DNA of 61,053 nucleotides from a virus. This document shows, one piece after another, positions 8,116 to 16,645 of this stretch. How positions within the stretch are numbered: the stretch's first letter is position 1; each line of letters opens with the position of its first letter. The stretch covers positions 1 through 61,053 of the IMG/VR virus record IMGVR_UViG_3300032278_004243; one strand, written 5' to 3'. The notes beneath the pieces are model-generated. The model did not search any database. It saw only the letters and a program-made list of their open reading frames with translations, and had not been told where the DNA came from. Both the position numbers and the translations under genes were made by a program.

Positions 8116-9330
8116 TCAGTAGCCGATGGAAAACAGGGTGCAGGTGGCAGACGATGCCAAGGTGCTGTGCACCGTCACGCCGCTCGCGGTCGCGTTGGAG
8201 ACGAAGACCGAGACGTCCGAACTGCTGTCATCGCCATTGATCCAGGCGAACGATCCGTTGTTGAAGGCCGACGGATAGCTGAACGACTGCGAGGGTGAGG
8301 TTGTCACGGTGATCGTCTGGACCTGGATCTTGAAGCCGTTTGACCACTGGATGTACCCGCCCGTGCTGCTGAACGAAAAGGCAGTGATCGTGGGCGCGGC
8401 GGTCGTCTGAAGCTGAAAATTGGAGCCGTCGTAGATCATGCAGTAGATCTGCCCGGCTACCAGCTGTCCGGCTGTCAAGGCGACGCCGCCGACTTGCACC
8501 ACTTTAGCGCCCAGCCCGTTAACGTTGATCGTGGTCGCGCCAGTGTTGGTGACATTCACTTTCACTTCGATCGCAAGGCCAGCGACATAAGCGGCCGGGG
8601 CTGGCGTCAGGCTGATCGTGATGTTGTTCGCAGACCCACTGTCCGCCGCATAGCTATAGCCGCCGCTCTGGACTGCCTTGGCGACGCCTTGAGCCGTGAC
8701 TGCCTTTGCTGTGTCGCTGCCCCCCGCCACGTCGCTATTGGCAGCCAGCAACACGATGCCTGCCTGAGACGTGCTCGCGGAAACGTCGAGGCCGACGCTC
8801 AGCAGTTCCCACTGCGTTCCGTCGTACATCATCAGGTAGATTTGGCCCGCCACCATCTGGCCAGCCTTGACTGCATTGCCCTCGGAAAGGACTGCCTTCA
8901 CCCCGAGGCCCGCATAGTTGAAGGTGACCGCGCCGGTGTTTGTGTTGGCCACTTGGATCGCGACCTGCATGCCAGCTGCAAGTGCGGTAGGAGCTGGTGA
9001 ACTGGTGCCAGCCAGAGCATTGACTGCGCCGGTGTCCGCGATGAAATTGCCGCCCGATGCCGCAGCCCTAACTGCCAGCCCAAGGTTGGCCACGAAGTTG
9101 CTGAGGTCTCCGTCATCCGCAATGTTGATGTTCAGTGCGGTTGCCATCCAGGTCGCAACACCGGCGGCGACAAAGCTGGCTTGGCGGAAGACCTTGTTAA
9201 ACTTCGCTGATGACGCGATGCCCGAAGTGAACCCGTTTGCGACGGCGGTGTCAGCCGCATAAATCGCCTGAGAAACGACATTTGCACCCGCCCCCGTGGC
9301 AAAGGGCAGGAAATCCGTGCTTGCGGGCAT
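8116..9330 (-). CDS. Tail fibre / collar-type structural protein
   Basis: This 404-residue protein starts MPASTDFLPFATGAGANVVS, common in phage tail fibres that join the baseplate. It holds two copies of a repeated domain of about 100 residues, each with TNTGA(V/T)T.N..GLG.K.V...G.A..AGQ(M/L)VAGQIY.M.YDG..(W/F).L (about residues 115-190 and 215-315), indicating an internal duplication. The C-terminal third ends in a receptor-tip-like beta domain. It lies directly after the baseplate genes. Confidence 0.7.
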   Translation of the reverse strand: MPASTDFLPFATGAGANVVSQAIYAADTAVANGFTSGIASSAKFNKVFRQASFVAAGVATWMATALNINIADDGDLSNFVANLGLAVRAAASGGNFIADTGAVNALAGTSSPAPTALAAGMQVAIQVANTNTGAVTFNYAGLGVKAVLSEGNAVKAGQMVAGQIYLMMYDGTQWELLSVGLDVSASTSQAGIVLLAANSDVAGGSDTAKAVTAQGVAKAVQSGGYSYAADSGSANNITISLTPAPAAYVAGLAIEVKVNVTNTGATTINVNGLGAKVVQVGGVALTAGQLVAGQIYCMIYDGSNFQLQTTAAPTITAFSFSSTGGYIQWSNGFKIQVQTITVTTSPSQSFSYPSAFNNGSFAWINGDDSSSDVSVFVSNATASGVTVHSTLASSATCTLFSIGY

Positions 9331-9344
9331 GAGTTACTCCGATG

Positions 9345-10010
9345 TCAGGTGAATTGGCCGAAGGCACCGAAATCGAGCCCGGCGACGTAGTCGGTTTCGA
9401 TGTCGAGCCCGAAAAAGGGTGCGGCGGGAATGGTCGGAATGACGTAGGATGCTTCGACGCCGGCCGGGCGCAGATTGAGCACGCCGGCCGCGAACAGCTG
9501 TGTGAAAACCGGGTCAACCAGCGCGCCGTGCAACGCCAGCACCATGGTCATGTCGCCGTTGTCCTGAATTAGGATCTGGTAGCCCTGCGGCCCAAGCAGG
9601 ATTTGCCAAGCGGTGTATGCGCCGGGGATCGAGCCGTCCCAGTGGTTGGCAACAATCGTTGCCCGCAGCAAAGTCAGGTAGACGTCATCGGGCAGCGCGA
9701 TAAGGCCTGTCAGCGGCTCACCGGGGCTCCAGATCACGCCCTGATCCAAGCCCAGCCCGCTGACATCAAAGCTGAAATAGACCCCGTCCAGCGCGCTCGC
9801 GACATACCGACTCGCGCCGATCCACTCGCCAAGGATGTCAAGCTGATTGCCCTGCGCGAGGTCCAGATCGAATGCGGCATTGAGGCTGTTCAATGTCGCC
9901 AGCGTGTCAGCGAACGGTTGCACCGACGCTGCAACAGTCGCCATGAAGTTCGGTTTGTCAGCGTGCCTTGACGTGATCAGCCCGGTGTAAGGGCTAGTGT
10001 CGCCTGCCAT
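9345..10010 (-). CDS. DUF2612 baseplate protein (gpI-like position)
   Basis: This 221-residue protein resembles DUF2612 proteins: early helices with LATLNSLNAAFDLDLAQGNQLDILGEWIGASR, then VYFSFDVSGLGLDQGVIW, LPDDVYLTLLRATI and a C-terminal barrel-like region. In contractile phages of this type it follows the baseplate J protein and links the baseplate wedge to tail fibres, as P2 gpI does. Its ATG overlaps the stop of the baseplate J gene by 1 base. Confidence 0.75.
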   Translation of the reverse strand: MAGDTSPYTGLITSRHADKPNFMATVAASVQPFADTLATLNSLNAAFDLDLAQGNQLDILGEWIGASRYVASALDGVYFSFDVSGLGLDQGVIWSPGEPLTGLIALPDDVYLTLLRATIVANHWDGSIPGAYTAWQILLGPQGYQILIQDNGDMTMVLALHGALVDPVFTQLFAAGVLNLRPAGVEASYVIPTIPAAPFFGLDIETDYVAGLDFGAFGQFT

Positions 10011-11191
10011 CAGATCAGCGCCAGATTGATGTCGGCCAGCGCCTGCTGTGGGGCCTGATTGAATGCCATCGGGAGGTCGGCTGCCGTTGGCGATCCGGGA
10101 TAGACCGCCATCGTGAGCGACGTCAGATTGAACGTCGTCGGAGCGCCGCTGCCTTGAATTGCTGCGGCGATGACCTGCGTCAGGAATACGCTTTCACCAA
10201 TCGCCAGCGCGTTTATGTAGGCGTTGATCGCCGCGATGATGTTGTTGCCGGTCTGCACCGTGTAGCCGGCCAGCGGCTTCAGCGTGATATTGACCACGAT
10301 CCGCTGATAGGTCGGCCGATCAAAGCGGACCGTTGACGGAATGCCGAATTCATCGGTCACGGTCTGCACGACGCTGCCGTAGGTTGCGACGCCGATCTTG
10401 CCATTGGCGATGGCAACCGCGATCGCCGTGCTGTCCCCACCTTCGACCACCAGCCAGATCGTGTTCGCCGGCACTCCCTCGGTATCAGTGGTCCTGGTGC
10501 TGTTCTCGTGCGCTTCTGCCCGTGAGACGCCCGGGATGTTGCGGATAGCGGCGAGGATCGAGGAGAGAGGAGTGCGCGCAGCAAGATTGGTCGATCGCGC
10601 TTGACGCTGACGAAGTGTCGAATCCTTTTCTACCGGGGCGCCCGGGGATGCGGCGGCCGTGTTTGTGACCGATATCCAACCACGGGTCGGGGTCAGGATT
10701 TTCGTGATTGTCCCGATCGCGGCCGAGATCGCGCCCAGCTGCGCCGCGGTCGCTGTGACCGTGATGGAGCTCCCGTCCGGGATGGTGACGCTCGCCGGCA
10801 GGTTCCAGACATTCCCCGACGTGTCCTGCACCTGCCCGTTCGTGATAAGGGTGCCAGCCGTGCCGGTGATCAGAACCTGAGCAGTCGAGTTCGATGGCGT
10901 TTCGCGGCGAAGGCCATTGATCTTCACGACTGAGGACAGGCCGACGCCCTGAGCAGTGCTCGGCGAAAAGCTGTTGTAGACCGCGATGGCGCCAGCATTC
11001 ACGTCGGTGATGGCTTGCGCGATCGCAGCGATCCATTGCCCGTCCTGCGTGTCCGGCGTGAGCACGGCGTCGACGCCATAGATCTGCTGATAGGTCGCCT
11101 GAAGCGAGAGCAGGGTGTCGTCGAAAGAGGGCGCAGTGATGCCCGCCGGGCCCACCTGCGCGCCCAACGTCTGCAACGGATAGGTTGTCAC
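10010..11191 (-). CDS. Baseplate J / gp47-like protein
   Basis: This 393-residue protein matches the baseplate J family: N-terminal FDDTLLSLQATYQQIYG, TPDTQDGQWIAAIAQAI, GVGLSSVVKINGL and a middle RQRQARSTNLAARTPLSSILAAIRNIPGV, with a C-terminal beta domain. It is a wedge component of contractile baseplates and lies directly after the gp25-like gene, the conserved order in myophages. Confidence 0.85.
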   Translation of the reverse strand: MTTYPLQTLGAQVGPAGITAPSFDDTLLSLQATYQQIYGVDAVLTPDTQDGQWIAAIAQAITDVNAGAIAVYNSFSPSTAQGVGLSSVVKINGLRRETPSNSTAQVLITGTAGTLITNGQVQDTSGNVWNLPASVTIPDGSSITVTATAAQLGAISAAIGTITKILTPTRGWISVTNTAAASPGAPVEKDSTLRQRQARSTNLAARTPLSSILAAIRNIPGVSRAEAHENSTRTTDTEGVPANTIWLVVEGGDSTAIAVAIANGKIGVATYGSVVQTVTDEFGIPSTVRFDRPTYQRIVVNITLKPLAGYTVQTGNNIIAAINAYINALAIGESVFLTQVIAAAIQGSGAPTTFNLTSLTMAVYPGSPTAADLPMAFNQAPQQALADINLALI

Positions 11192-11205
11192 TGGAGCGGT
11201 AGCCC

Positions 11206-11667
11206 TTATCCGAGAACCGATTGATCAAGCACGAAAGTAAAGTCGAGAAGCGCGAGCGATGGCGAAGTCCCCACTGGGAAACCGGTCACCGGCGCGACCG
11301 CCTGCGGTCCGCGGCCGAATGCCGCACTGAGCGCAAGAGCCTGTGCGCTGTAGGTAGTCAGCACGGTCGCATTTACCGCCAGCGCGCGATTGGTCAGGCC
11401 GCTGGAGTAGGCGGTAATCTGTGTCACGCCCGGCGTACCGAGGATCACGCGGCGGATCTCGGCGTCGTATCCTGCCTTGGGTTGCCGTCCGAGGATCTTG
11501 CCGCCCCAGTCGGTACCTTCGGTCGTATCGAGAAACCACTCGCCCTTGATCAGCCCGAGCCGGGTGTTGATGCATTGCGCGACCGCCGCCGGCGAATTGA
11601 TAAGGAAGTTGGTGGCGCTGAGCCCAAAAGTCATGTCGCCGTTGGCGTCGAGCGCGCGAACTCTCAC
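11206..11667 (-). CDS. Baseplate W / gp25-like wedge protein
   Basis: I begin at the GTG overlapping the stop of the spike gene (GTGA), giving 153 residues; the frame is open further upstream but that part reads as non-coding. The sequence (GDMTFG...FLINSPAAVAQCINTRLGLIKGEWFLDTTEGTDW) matches the phage GPW/gp25 family, wedge proteins that initiate sheath polymerisation. The C-terminal half is a beta-rich extension ending LLDFTFVLDQSVLG. Confidence 0.75.
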   Translation of the reverse strand: MRVRALDANGDMTFGLSATNFLINSPAAVAQCINTRLGLIKGEWFLDTTEGTDWGGKILGRQPKAGYDAEIRRVILGTPGVTQITAYSSGLTNRALAVNATVLTTYSAQALALSAAFGRGPQAVAPVTGFPVGTSPSLALLDFTFVLDQSVLG

Positions 11668-12269
11668 TGCGGGCCTCCGCTGATGCCGGATCCGGTCTGA
11701 ACGCCGGTGTGGTGGTGCTCGTCGAAGTGGATGCCGTTGATGTAGACGCCGCCCGGCGCAACTAGATTGATGCGCTGCGCCTCGGGGTCCAGCTCGAGCA
11801 TTGTGGCCCCGTCCGTACTGCGCAGCTGCGCCTTGCTCGTCGACACCCCGGTCAGGACGCGCGGCTGAGACCAGATCCCCGGGATGACGAAGCCATCGGA
11901 CAGGTCGTGCATGCGGTAGACCATCGGGGGCTGGATGCCGCCGTTCTGCCACCAGGCATCGATGCAGCGCGAGGCAAAGACGATCAGGCACTCATCATCC
12001 TTGGCGATCGGCAGGGTCAGCGTCACGCCGCCACCGCTGGGAAACTGCACGGGGCAGTCGACCAGAAGCGGCAGGCTCACGTTGGTGGCTTTGCCTGTTT
12101 TCGGATCCGACAACGTGCCCTGGATTGAGGGTTGCACTTCGCAGGTCATCGCTGCGGGATCGAAGGACTGGATGATGCCGGGCAAAGCGGTCCAGATTCG
12201 GCCCTGCGCACCGCGCATGGCGATCTCGAGCGCCGTGGATGCATCGTCGAGGCGCTGGGAACGCTGCAT
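11664..12269 (-). CDS. Gp138-like baseplate spike / puncturing protein
   Basis: This 201-residue protein has an OB-fold-like N-terminal domain as in the Gp138 family (GIIQSFDPAAMTCEVQPSI, then LPLLVDCPVQFPSGGG, ECLIVFASRCIDAWWQNG), a beta-helical stretch and a C-terminal tip EHHHTGVQTGSGISGG. The His185-x-His187 arrangement is like the iron-binding apex of the P2 and phi92 spikes. It would form the trimeric membrane-piercing needle below the hub. Confidence 0.8.
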   Translation of the reverse strand: MQRSQRLDDASTALEIAMRGAQGRIWTALPGIIQSFDPAAMTCEVQPSIQGTLSDPKTGKATNVSLPLLVDCPVQFPSGGGVTLTLPIAKDDECLIVFASRCIDAWWQNGGIQPPMVYRMHDLSDGFVIPGIWSQPRVLTGVSTSKAQLRSTDGATMLELDPEAQRINLVAPGGVYINGIHFDEHHHTGVQTGSGISGGPQ

Positions 12270-13183
12270 CAGAAGATGCCCCGCTGGTTGAGTGAAGAGA
12301 TGCCGGTGTCAGTGGTCTGGTCGAAGGAGACTCCGACAAGTTCGGTGTACCAGAGATTGCCACGGGTATCCCCCTGATGCTCCATCAGGATAATCCGGTA
12401 GAGGCCGTCATTGTCGAGGCTTGGGATGGTGTTGACGAACTGATAGCTGGCCGACACCTGCGCGCGCTGGATCGAGGCGTTGTCGACCTTGAACCGGCCA
12501 CCCAACTCGAGGAGCGGGTTGAGGAGGCAGCGGACGCGGATGCCTTCCTGCGTCTGCTCAGGCCAACCAATCATCCCGGTATTCGAATTCAGGACCGTTG
12601 CCTCGCCGGGTTTAAAACCCTGCAAAGGCACAATGACGATGCGACCCTTGTCGTAGAAGTAGCTGTGGCCGGTTGTCGCCACGCTGCGATGAAGGACCTC
12701 GCGCGACATGCCATATAGCGCCTGACCGCGCGGAAGTTTGGCGTCAGGATCAAACTCGAATGACGACAGCCCCAAGCCTGTCGAGGCTGCCGCAGCGGCC
12801 GCCGCGTCGGCGACAGTTGATCCCGCAGCGAGCGTCGTGTTCACCACAGCCTGGTTTGCCGAGTATCCTTCGGCCGCAAGGATATCGATATAGGTGTCGA
12901 CAGCGCTTTCGCGGCCAAGCCGGGCTTGGACGATTTCGCCATCGAAAACGACTCCGTAGGCCCCGTCCTGATATCCCGCCTGCAGGATCACGCGGGTGTA
13001 TTCGTCGGTCTTGACCTTCTTGGCTGTGTCCGGATTGAGGTTGAAGACCCGTATCACCGCACTCTGCGGATTCTCCTTGTCCGCCTGCCTGATTCGAAAG
13101 GTAAAATGCAGCTGCGTGAGATCAATGCCCTGAGTATCGTTGCCGAGCACGAGGCTCGCCTTGCGGATGAACTGGTTGGGCAC
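12269..13183 (-). CDS. Baseplate hub protein (gp27 / gpD-like)
   Basis: This 304-residue protein starts MPNQFIRKASLVLGNDTQGIDLTQLHFTFRI and contains SAVIRVFNLNPDTAKKV and VILQAGYQDG. It is of the phage hub type that connects tail tube and spike. Position between the plug protein and the spike supports the role. Its start overlaps the next gene by 1 base. Confidence 0.75.
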   Translation of the reverse strand: MPNQFIRKASLVLGNDTQGIDLTQLHFTFRIRQADKENPQSAVIRVFNLNPDTAKKVKTDEYTRVILQAGYQDGAYGVVFDGEIVQARLGRESAVDTYIDILAAEGYSANQAVVNTTLAAGSTVADAAAAAAASTGLGLSSFEFDPDAKLPRGQALYGMSREVLHRSVATTGHSYFYDKGRIVIVPLQGFKPGEATVLNSNTGMIGWPEQTQEGIRVRCLLNPLLELGGRFKVDNASIQRAQVSASYQFVNTIPSLDNDGLYRIILMEHQGDTRGNLWYTELVGVSFDQTTDTGISSLNQRGIF

Positions 13184-13185
13184 TG

Positions 13186-13497
13186 TCAGGCAGTCGCGAA
13201 AACAAGGTGAGTGTCGGTGCCTAAGTCGGCGAACGTTGGAGCATCGTCGCCGCCGGAACTGTTGAGCAAGTAGAGCGACCCACCGAGACCGAGGTAGGCG
13301 TATTGGCCAAGCAGATCCGTGCCCGTCACCAGCGCGATGCCTGAAACGATCGGCGTTCCAGTCGCGTCAGCAATATCCAGAACCCAACCGCCTTGGGCGT
13401 TGTTCCTCCACTGCAGGGTCATCTGATAGACCGCGCCGGCGAGCTGGATGGCAAAGCGCTGTGCCTCCGCGGTCAGCGGGATTTCATAGGCTGCCAC
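13186..13497 (-). CDS. Baseplate plug-like protein
   Basis: This 103-residue beta-rich protein (MAAYEIPLTAEAQRFAIQL, MTLQWRNNAQGGWVLDI, GTDLLGQYAYLGLGG) resembles the small plug proteins located between the Dit-like protein and hub in Pam3-like baseplates. It is expected to help close the tube at the baseplate before injection. Confidence 0.7.
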   Translation of the reverse strand: MAAYEIPLTAEAQRFAIQLAGAVYQMTLQWRNNAQGGWVLDIADATGTPIVSGIALVTGTDLLGQYAYLGLGGSLYLLNSSGGDDAPTFADLGTDTHLVFATA

Positions 13498-13504
13498 AAG
13501 CGCC

Positions 13505-14323
13505 TCACGCGTAAGTAGGGAGGGGGCCAGACCAGCTGCCTGCCGCCTTTGTGCCCTTGTCGGTCACGCCCGAACTGGCCGCTGCATCCGCACGGTCGGC
13601 ACTGGCAGGCATAGTGGTCTGAAGCGTGTCGACGAGGATGACCTCCTGCAGCTGCGCGGTGATCATCAGGATGTTTTCGGACGACTGATCAGTCTGGGTG
13701 CGGAGCGACTTGATCAGCATGCTGTCGTAGGCGCGCTTTCCCGTCTGGACCGAGATGAGCTCGGCACTGGACTGAAGGAGGAGCAGCTTCTCGTACAGGT
13801 CGCGCAGCGGCTTCGCGCCATCCTCGATGCCGGTTTGCTGATCCTGGGTCGCGGCGATCGTCGCGACGATGCCTGCCAGCGTGGCCGAAGCCTCCGGGCT
13901 GAACTCGTCGATCACCGGCGCGATCTGGCCGTAGAGGTCGTTCAAGTTCTGCGTCGACGACTGTGAGGTGAGCGCGTTGCCCAGCGCGATCGTGTTGTAG
14001 GCGGTAGACAGCTTGGCGACCGCGCTGCTTCCGCCTGTTGCGGCGACGACCGGCAGGATCTGGTTGTAGGCGTCGGTCAGCTTCTGGAAGTTGGACTTGG
14101 GCTTGGCGTCCGAGGTTGCCGGGTTCGCCTGACTGTAGGCGCCCGCGGCCGACCACCCGGCCTCTATCGTGAGCTGCGCGGGCATCTTGAAGGCATGGTC
14201 AGTGATCGGTGCGCCGCGCTCTACCGGATGTGTCGTGATGGTGAGGTCGTCACTATGCTGCTCGCGAACTGTCACCTCGGCTATGAAGCCGCCGATAGTC
14301 CGGATGATCGCATTTTCCGCCAT
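13505..14323 (-). CDS. Dit-like baseplate protein
   Basis: This 272-residue protein has an N-terminal domain with IGGFIAEVTVREQHSDDLTIT and VERGAPITDHAFKMPAQLTIEAGWS, matching the Dit-like phage tail family. A helical middle part (about 80-190) is followed by SVQTGKRAYDSMLIKSL and a domain ending in IMITAQLQEVILVDT-type strands. In this gene order it forms the ring between tube end and baseplate. Confidence 0.75.
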   Translation of the reverse strand: MAENAIIRTIGGFIAEVTVREQHSDDLTITTHPVERGAPITDHAFKMPAQLTIEAGWSAAGAYSQANPATSDAKPKSNFQKLTDAYNQILPVVAATGGSSAVAKLSTAYNTIALGNALTSQSSTQNLNDLYGQIAPVIDEFSPEASATLAGIVATIAATQDQQTGIEDGAKPLRDLYEKLLLLQSSAELISVQTGKRAYDSMLIKSLRTQTDQSSENILMITAQLQEVILVDTLQTTMPASADRADAAASSGVTDKGTKAAGSWSGPLPTYA

Positions 14324-14329
14324 GGTACC

Positions 14330-16024
14330 TCAGAAAGCGTAAACAGAAGCGTTGCTGACGAGGCGCTGATTGACCGAGTCCTGATGCCCGGCGATGTCGT
14401 TGGCGACGTCATGAGCGCCAGCGCCGTGGACGTGGATATCGGTCTTCTGGTTGATCGCCAGTCCGCCGCGGCCCGCACCCGACACACCAAGGTACTGACC
14501 TGCCCTGCGCAGGTCCCCGCGCGCGCCGGCCGGGCCCGGTGCTTCGAACTGGTCGATGACGACAGCTGCAACCTGCATCGCATCGCGCATGCGCTTGATA
14601 CGGTCGCCAACCGCCGAATGTGTGGTGCGCAGCTCGTGCGCGACAAACTGGATCTGCTCCGCGAAGGTCGACTGATAGATCGAATGGCCGAACTTGCGGG
14701 CGAACTCGGCAACCCGGCTCTTTGTCAGCCATTGCGCGAGACCATAGGCACCGCTGCCTTCCCCGTTCCAGCGACGCTCGTTGAGACCAGATTCCGCCCA
14801 AAGCGCGGCCGCGATGCCCTTGGCCGCAGGAGCCGAAAAGCCGGATGCCATGAGCAGCTGTTCGGCTCTCCGCGACCTGGGCGTGTTGCTGTCCGCTGTC
14901 TGGCCGCCCGGCACGTAACCGCGGCCTCCGTTGTCGTTTGCGCCGCCCCGCATCCAATCCGGGGTCAGGTTATTGGGGTCGCCGATCGGATCGGTGCCAT
15001 TGCGCCTGTACCTGTCAGACCCATAGCCGACCAAGGCGTCTGCGGTGTTGTCGAGTGCGCCGGAGGCTTCATAAGCGACGTTCTTCGCATCGCTCCAAGC
15101 GGCGGCCCAGTTCCCGTTCAGAACATCAGTAACCAGCTTCACCAAGCCGGTCAGCCCCTTGATGACGTGGCCAAGCGCGCTAAGCATCTTGTCGGCGAAG
15201 TTCTGCATGTACGGCGTCGCGGCCAGCTGGCCGAGTGCATCGAGCAGCGACATCACGTCTTTGACGATCTTCTGGAACTCGCCGCCGACACCCGACAGCT
15301 TTTTGCCCGACACGATGTCCTGAACCCAGCGCGAAAGCGCCTCGAGCTTGGGCAGCAGCCATTCCATGCCCTTGTAGAGCGCCACATCGAACGCCAGCCC
15401 TGCCTCGGCCTTCATCTCGCGCAAGCGGGTCGAAAATTCATTCGCCTTCCCGGCGACCGCGTCGAGGTCGATGCCGAGATTCTGCGCGAACTGCTTGTAC
15501 TGGTCCTCGAATTGCCCCTGATCGCGCAGCATGGCTTGCAGCTGGATCAGGTCGATCCCGAGCACGCTCGCGAACGCCTTGGCCCGGAAGTAGGGCATGC
15601 TCTGGAACGTGCGCTCCAGATCGCGCGCCATCGCGACGGCGTCGCCCATATCTTCCGGGGAGACCCCGAGCCGGCGCAGGAAACCTTGTGCGCCCGGCGA
15701 GGACTTGGCGAACTCGGCCAGGTTCTCGAGCATGGCCTGCGCGCCCTGCGTCGAGCCGCCGAGCTGGCTCATGGCATAACCGAACGACTTGATGTCGGCA
15801 GCGGACGAGTTCAGCCGCTGGGTTTTCCAGTACAGCTGGTCCATGTCCTGCGCCATTGAGACGACGGCGGCGGTGACCTGCTTGGCGACATCGTACATCG
15901 CCTCGCCGAGTGCGACGGCTTTTGCGGTGGCGAACTCGAGGCCCTCGTTGAACTTCTTCTCGCTCTTGGGATCAACCTTGAAGCCAAGGCCGACCAAGAA
16001 CTCTTTGATCACATTGTCGGCCAT
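14330..16024 (-). CDS. Tape measure protein with lysozyme-like domain
   Basis: I start at the ATG at 16024 (MADNVIKEFLVGLGF), where the family normally begins, giving 564 residues. The N-terminal 350 residues are mostly helical and include GFKVDPKSEKKFNEGLE and hydrophobic helices, as expected of a tape measure that sets tail length. Residues of about 385-490 form a phage tail lysozyme domain (GFSAPAAKGIAAALWAESGLN...YGLAQWL) with a candidate catalytic Glu in WAESGLN near residue 412, probably for local cell wall cutting at injection. The protein is short for a tape measure, predicting a short contractile tail. Confidence 0.85.
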   Translation of the reverse strand: MADNVIKEFLVGLGFKVDPKSEKKFNEGLEFATAKAVALGEAMYDVAKQVTAAVVSMAQDMDQLYWKTQRLNSSAADIKSFGYAMSQLGGSTQGAQAMLENLAEFAKSSPGAQGFLRRLGVSPEDMGDAVAMARDLERTFQSMPYFRAKAFASVLGIDLIQLQAMLRDQGQFEDQYKQFAQNLGIDLDAVAGKANEFSTRLREMKAEAGLAFDVALYKGMEWLLPKLEALSRWVQDIVSGKKLSGVGGEFQKIVKDVMSLLDALGQLAATPYMQNFADKMLSALGHVIKGLTGLVKLVTDVLNGNWAAAWSDAKNVAYEASGALDNTADALVGYGSDRYRRNGTDPIGDPNNLTPDWMRGGANDNGGRGYVPGGQTADSNTPRSRRAEQLLMASGFSAPAAKGIAAALWAESGLNERRWNGEGSGAYGLAQWLTKSRVAEFARKFGHSIYQSTFAEQIQFVAHELRTTHSAVGDRIKRMRDAMQVAAVVIDQFEAPGPAGARGDLRRAGQYLGVSGAGRGGLAINQKTDIHVHGAGAHDVANDIAGHQDSVNQRLVSNASVYAF

Positions 16025-16113
16025 GAGAACCTCGTTCGATTCGGACACTTCATCGTGCTGGACACGACTCGCCTGCTCCTCCGACAAGGGCGGCCGACTT
16101 CAGGAGGACGACG

Positions 16114-16473
16114 ATGCGATGGATTGCCTTGGGGCTCGCTGCATTGCTGGCAGTCGGGCCAGCGATTGCTCAGACCAAATTGAGTCCCGATGAGCGGCAG
16201 GATCTGATCGCCGCAGATGAGCGAGCCATCATCGACGCGAGGTTGAGGCTGGCCCGAGACCGCGCGATCATCGCGCAGGAGCGCAAGGTCGGAGCCGTTT
16301 CCGGGGTCGTTAACAAGCAGACGCTTCATGCCGCCGGGTCGGACATTGTGCGGATCGAGGAGCAGCTTCCAAAGCTCTATGCCCGGTATCGCGCGCATGG
16401 CGGCACCAAGCCGCTGGCGAAGATCGTTCCCAAGCCCGGTGCGACCTATAAGCCGAACCCATTCGACTACTGA
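16114..16473 (+). CDS. Secreted small helical protein (probable moron)
   Basis: This 119-residue protein is read against the surrounding tail operon. An AGGAGG lies 7 bases before the ATG. It has a clear Sec signal peptide (MRWIALGLAALLAVGPAIAQ, cleavage after AIA), then a charged helical region (DERQDLIAADERAIIDARLRLARDRAIIAQERK). It is squeezed between the tape measure and the tail chaperone genes and ends 1 base before the convergent DUF6889-like gene. Such an insert with its own ribosome binding site on the opposite strand is typical of a moron expressed in the lysogen. No family recognised; the product is predicted periplasmic. Confidence 0.75.
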   Translation: MRWIALGLAALLAVGPAIAQTKLSPDERQDLIAADERAIIDARLRLARDRAIIAQERKVGAVSGVVNKQTLHAAGSDIVRIEEQLPKLYARYRAHGGTKPLAKIVPKPGATYKPNPFDY

Positions 16474-16474
16474 C

Positions 16475-16645
16475 CTACCGCCCGCGCAGCGCCATCTCCA
16501 TGCGCCGCTGGTTCTCGTCCCTGACCGTTATGGCATTGTTCAGCCGGGCGATATCGCCGAGGCCGAGTGTGCCATCGAGCAAGCTTTCGTACTTGCACAT
16601 ACCCTCGATAACCGGCCGGAGGATCCAATCCTCGCCGTCCGGCAT
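16475..16645 (-). CDS. DUF6889-like protein (possible independent start)
   Basis: If initiated at its own ATG (16645) this gives a 56-residue protein, MPDGEDWILRPV...MCKYESLLDGTLGLGDIARLN, resembling the DUF6889 family found after tail chaperones. There is no good Shine-Dalgarno sequence before this ATG (a GGGGAG lies about 20 bases away), which favours the frameshift fusion as the main route of expression. Its stop is 1 base from the convergent secreted-protein gene. Confidence 0.55.
   Translation of the reverse strand: MPDGEDWILRPVIEGMCKYESLLDGTLGLGDIARLNNAITVRDENQRRMEMALRGR

Noticed and set aside
14195-15859. 554-codon plus-strand frame opposite the tape measure gene
   Set aside because: Shadow frame; the minus strand encodes a recognisable tape measure with lysozyme domain.
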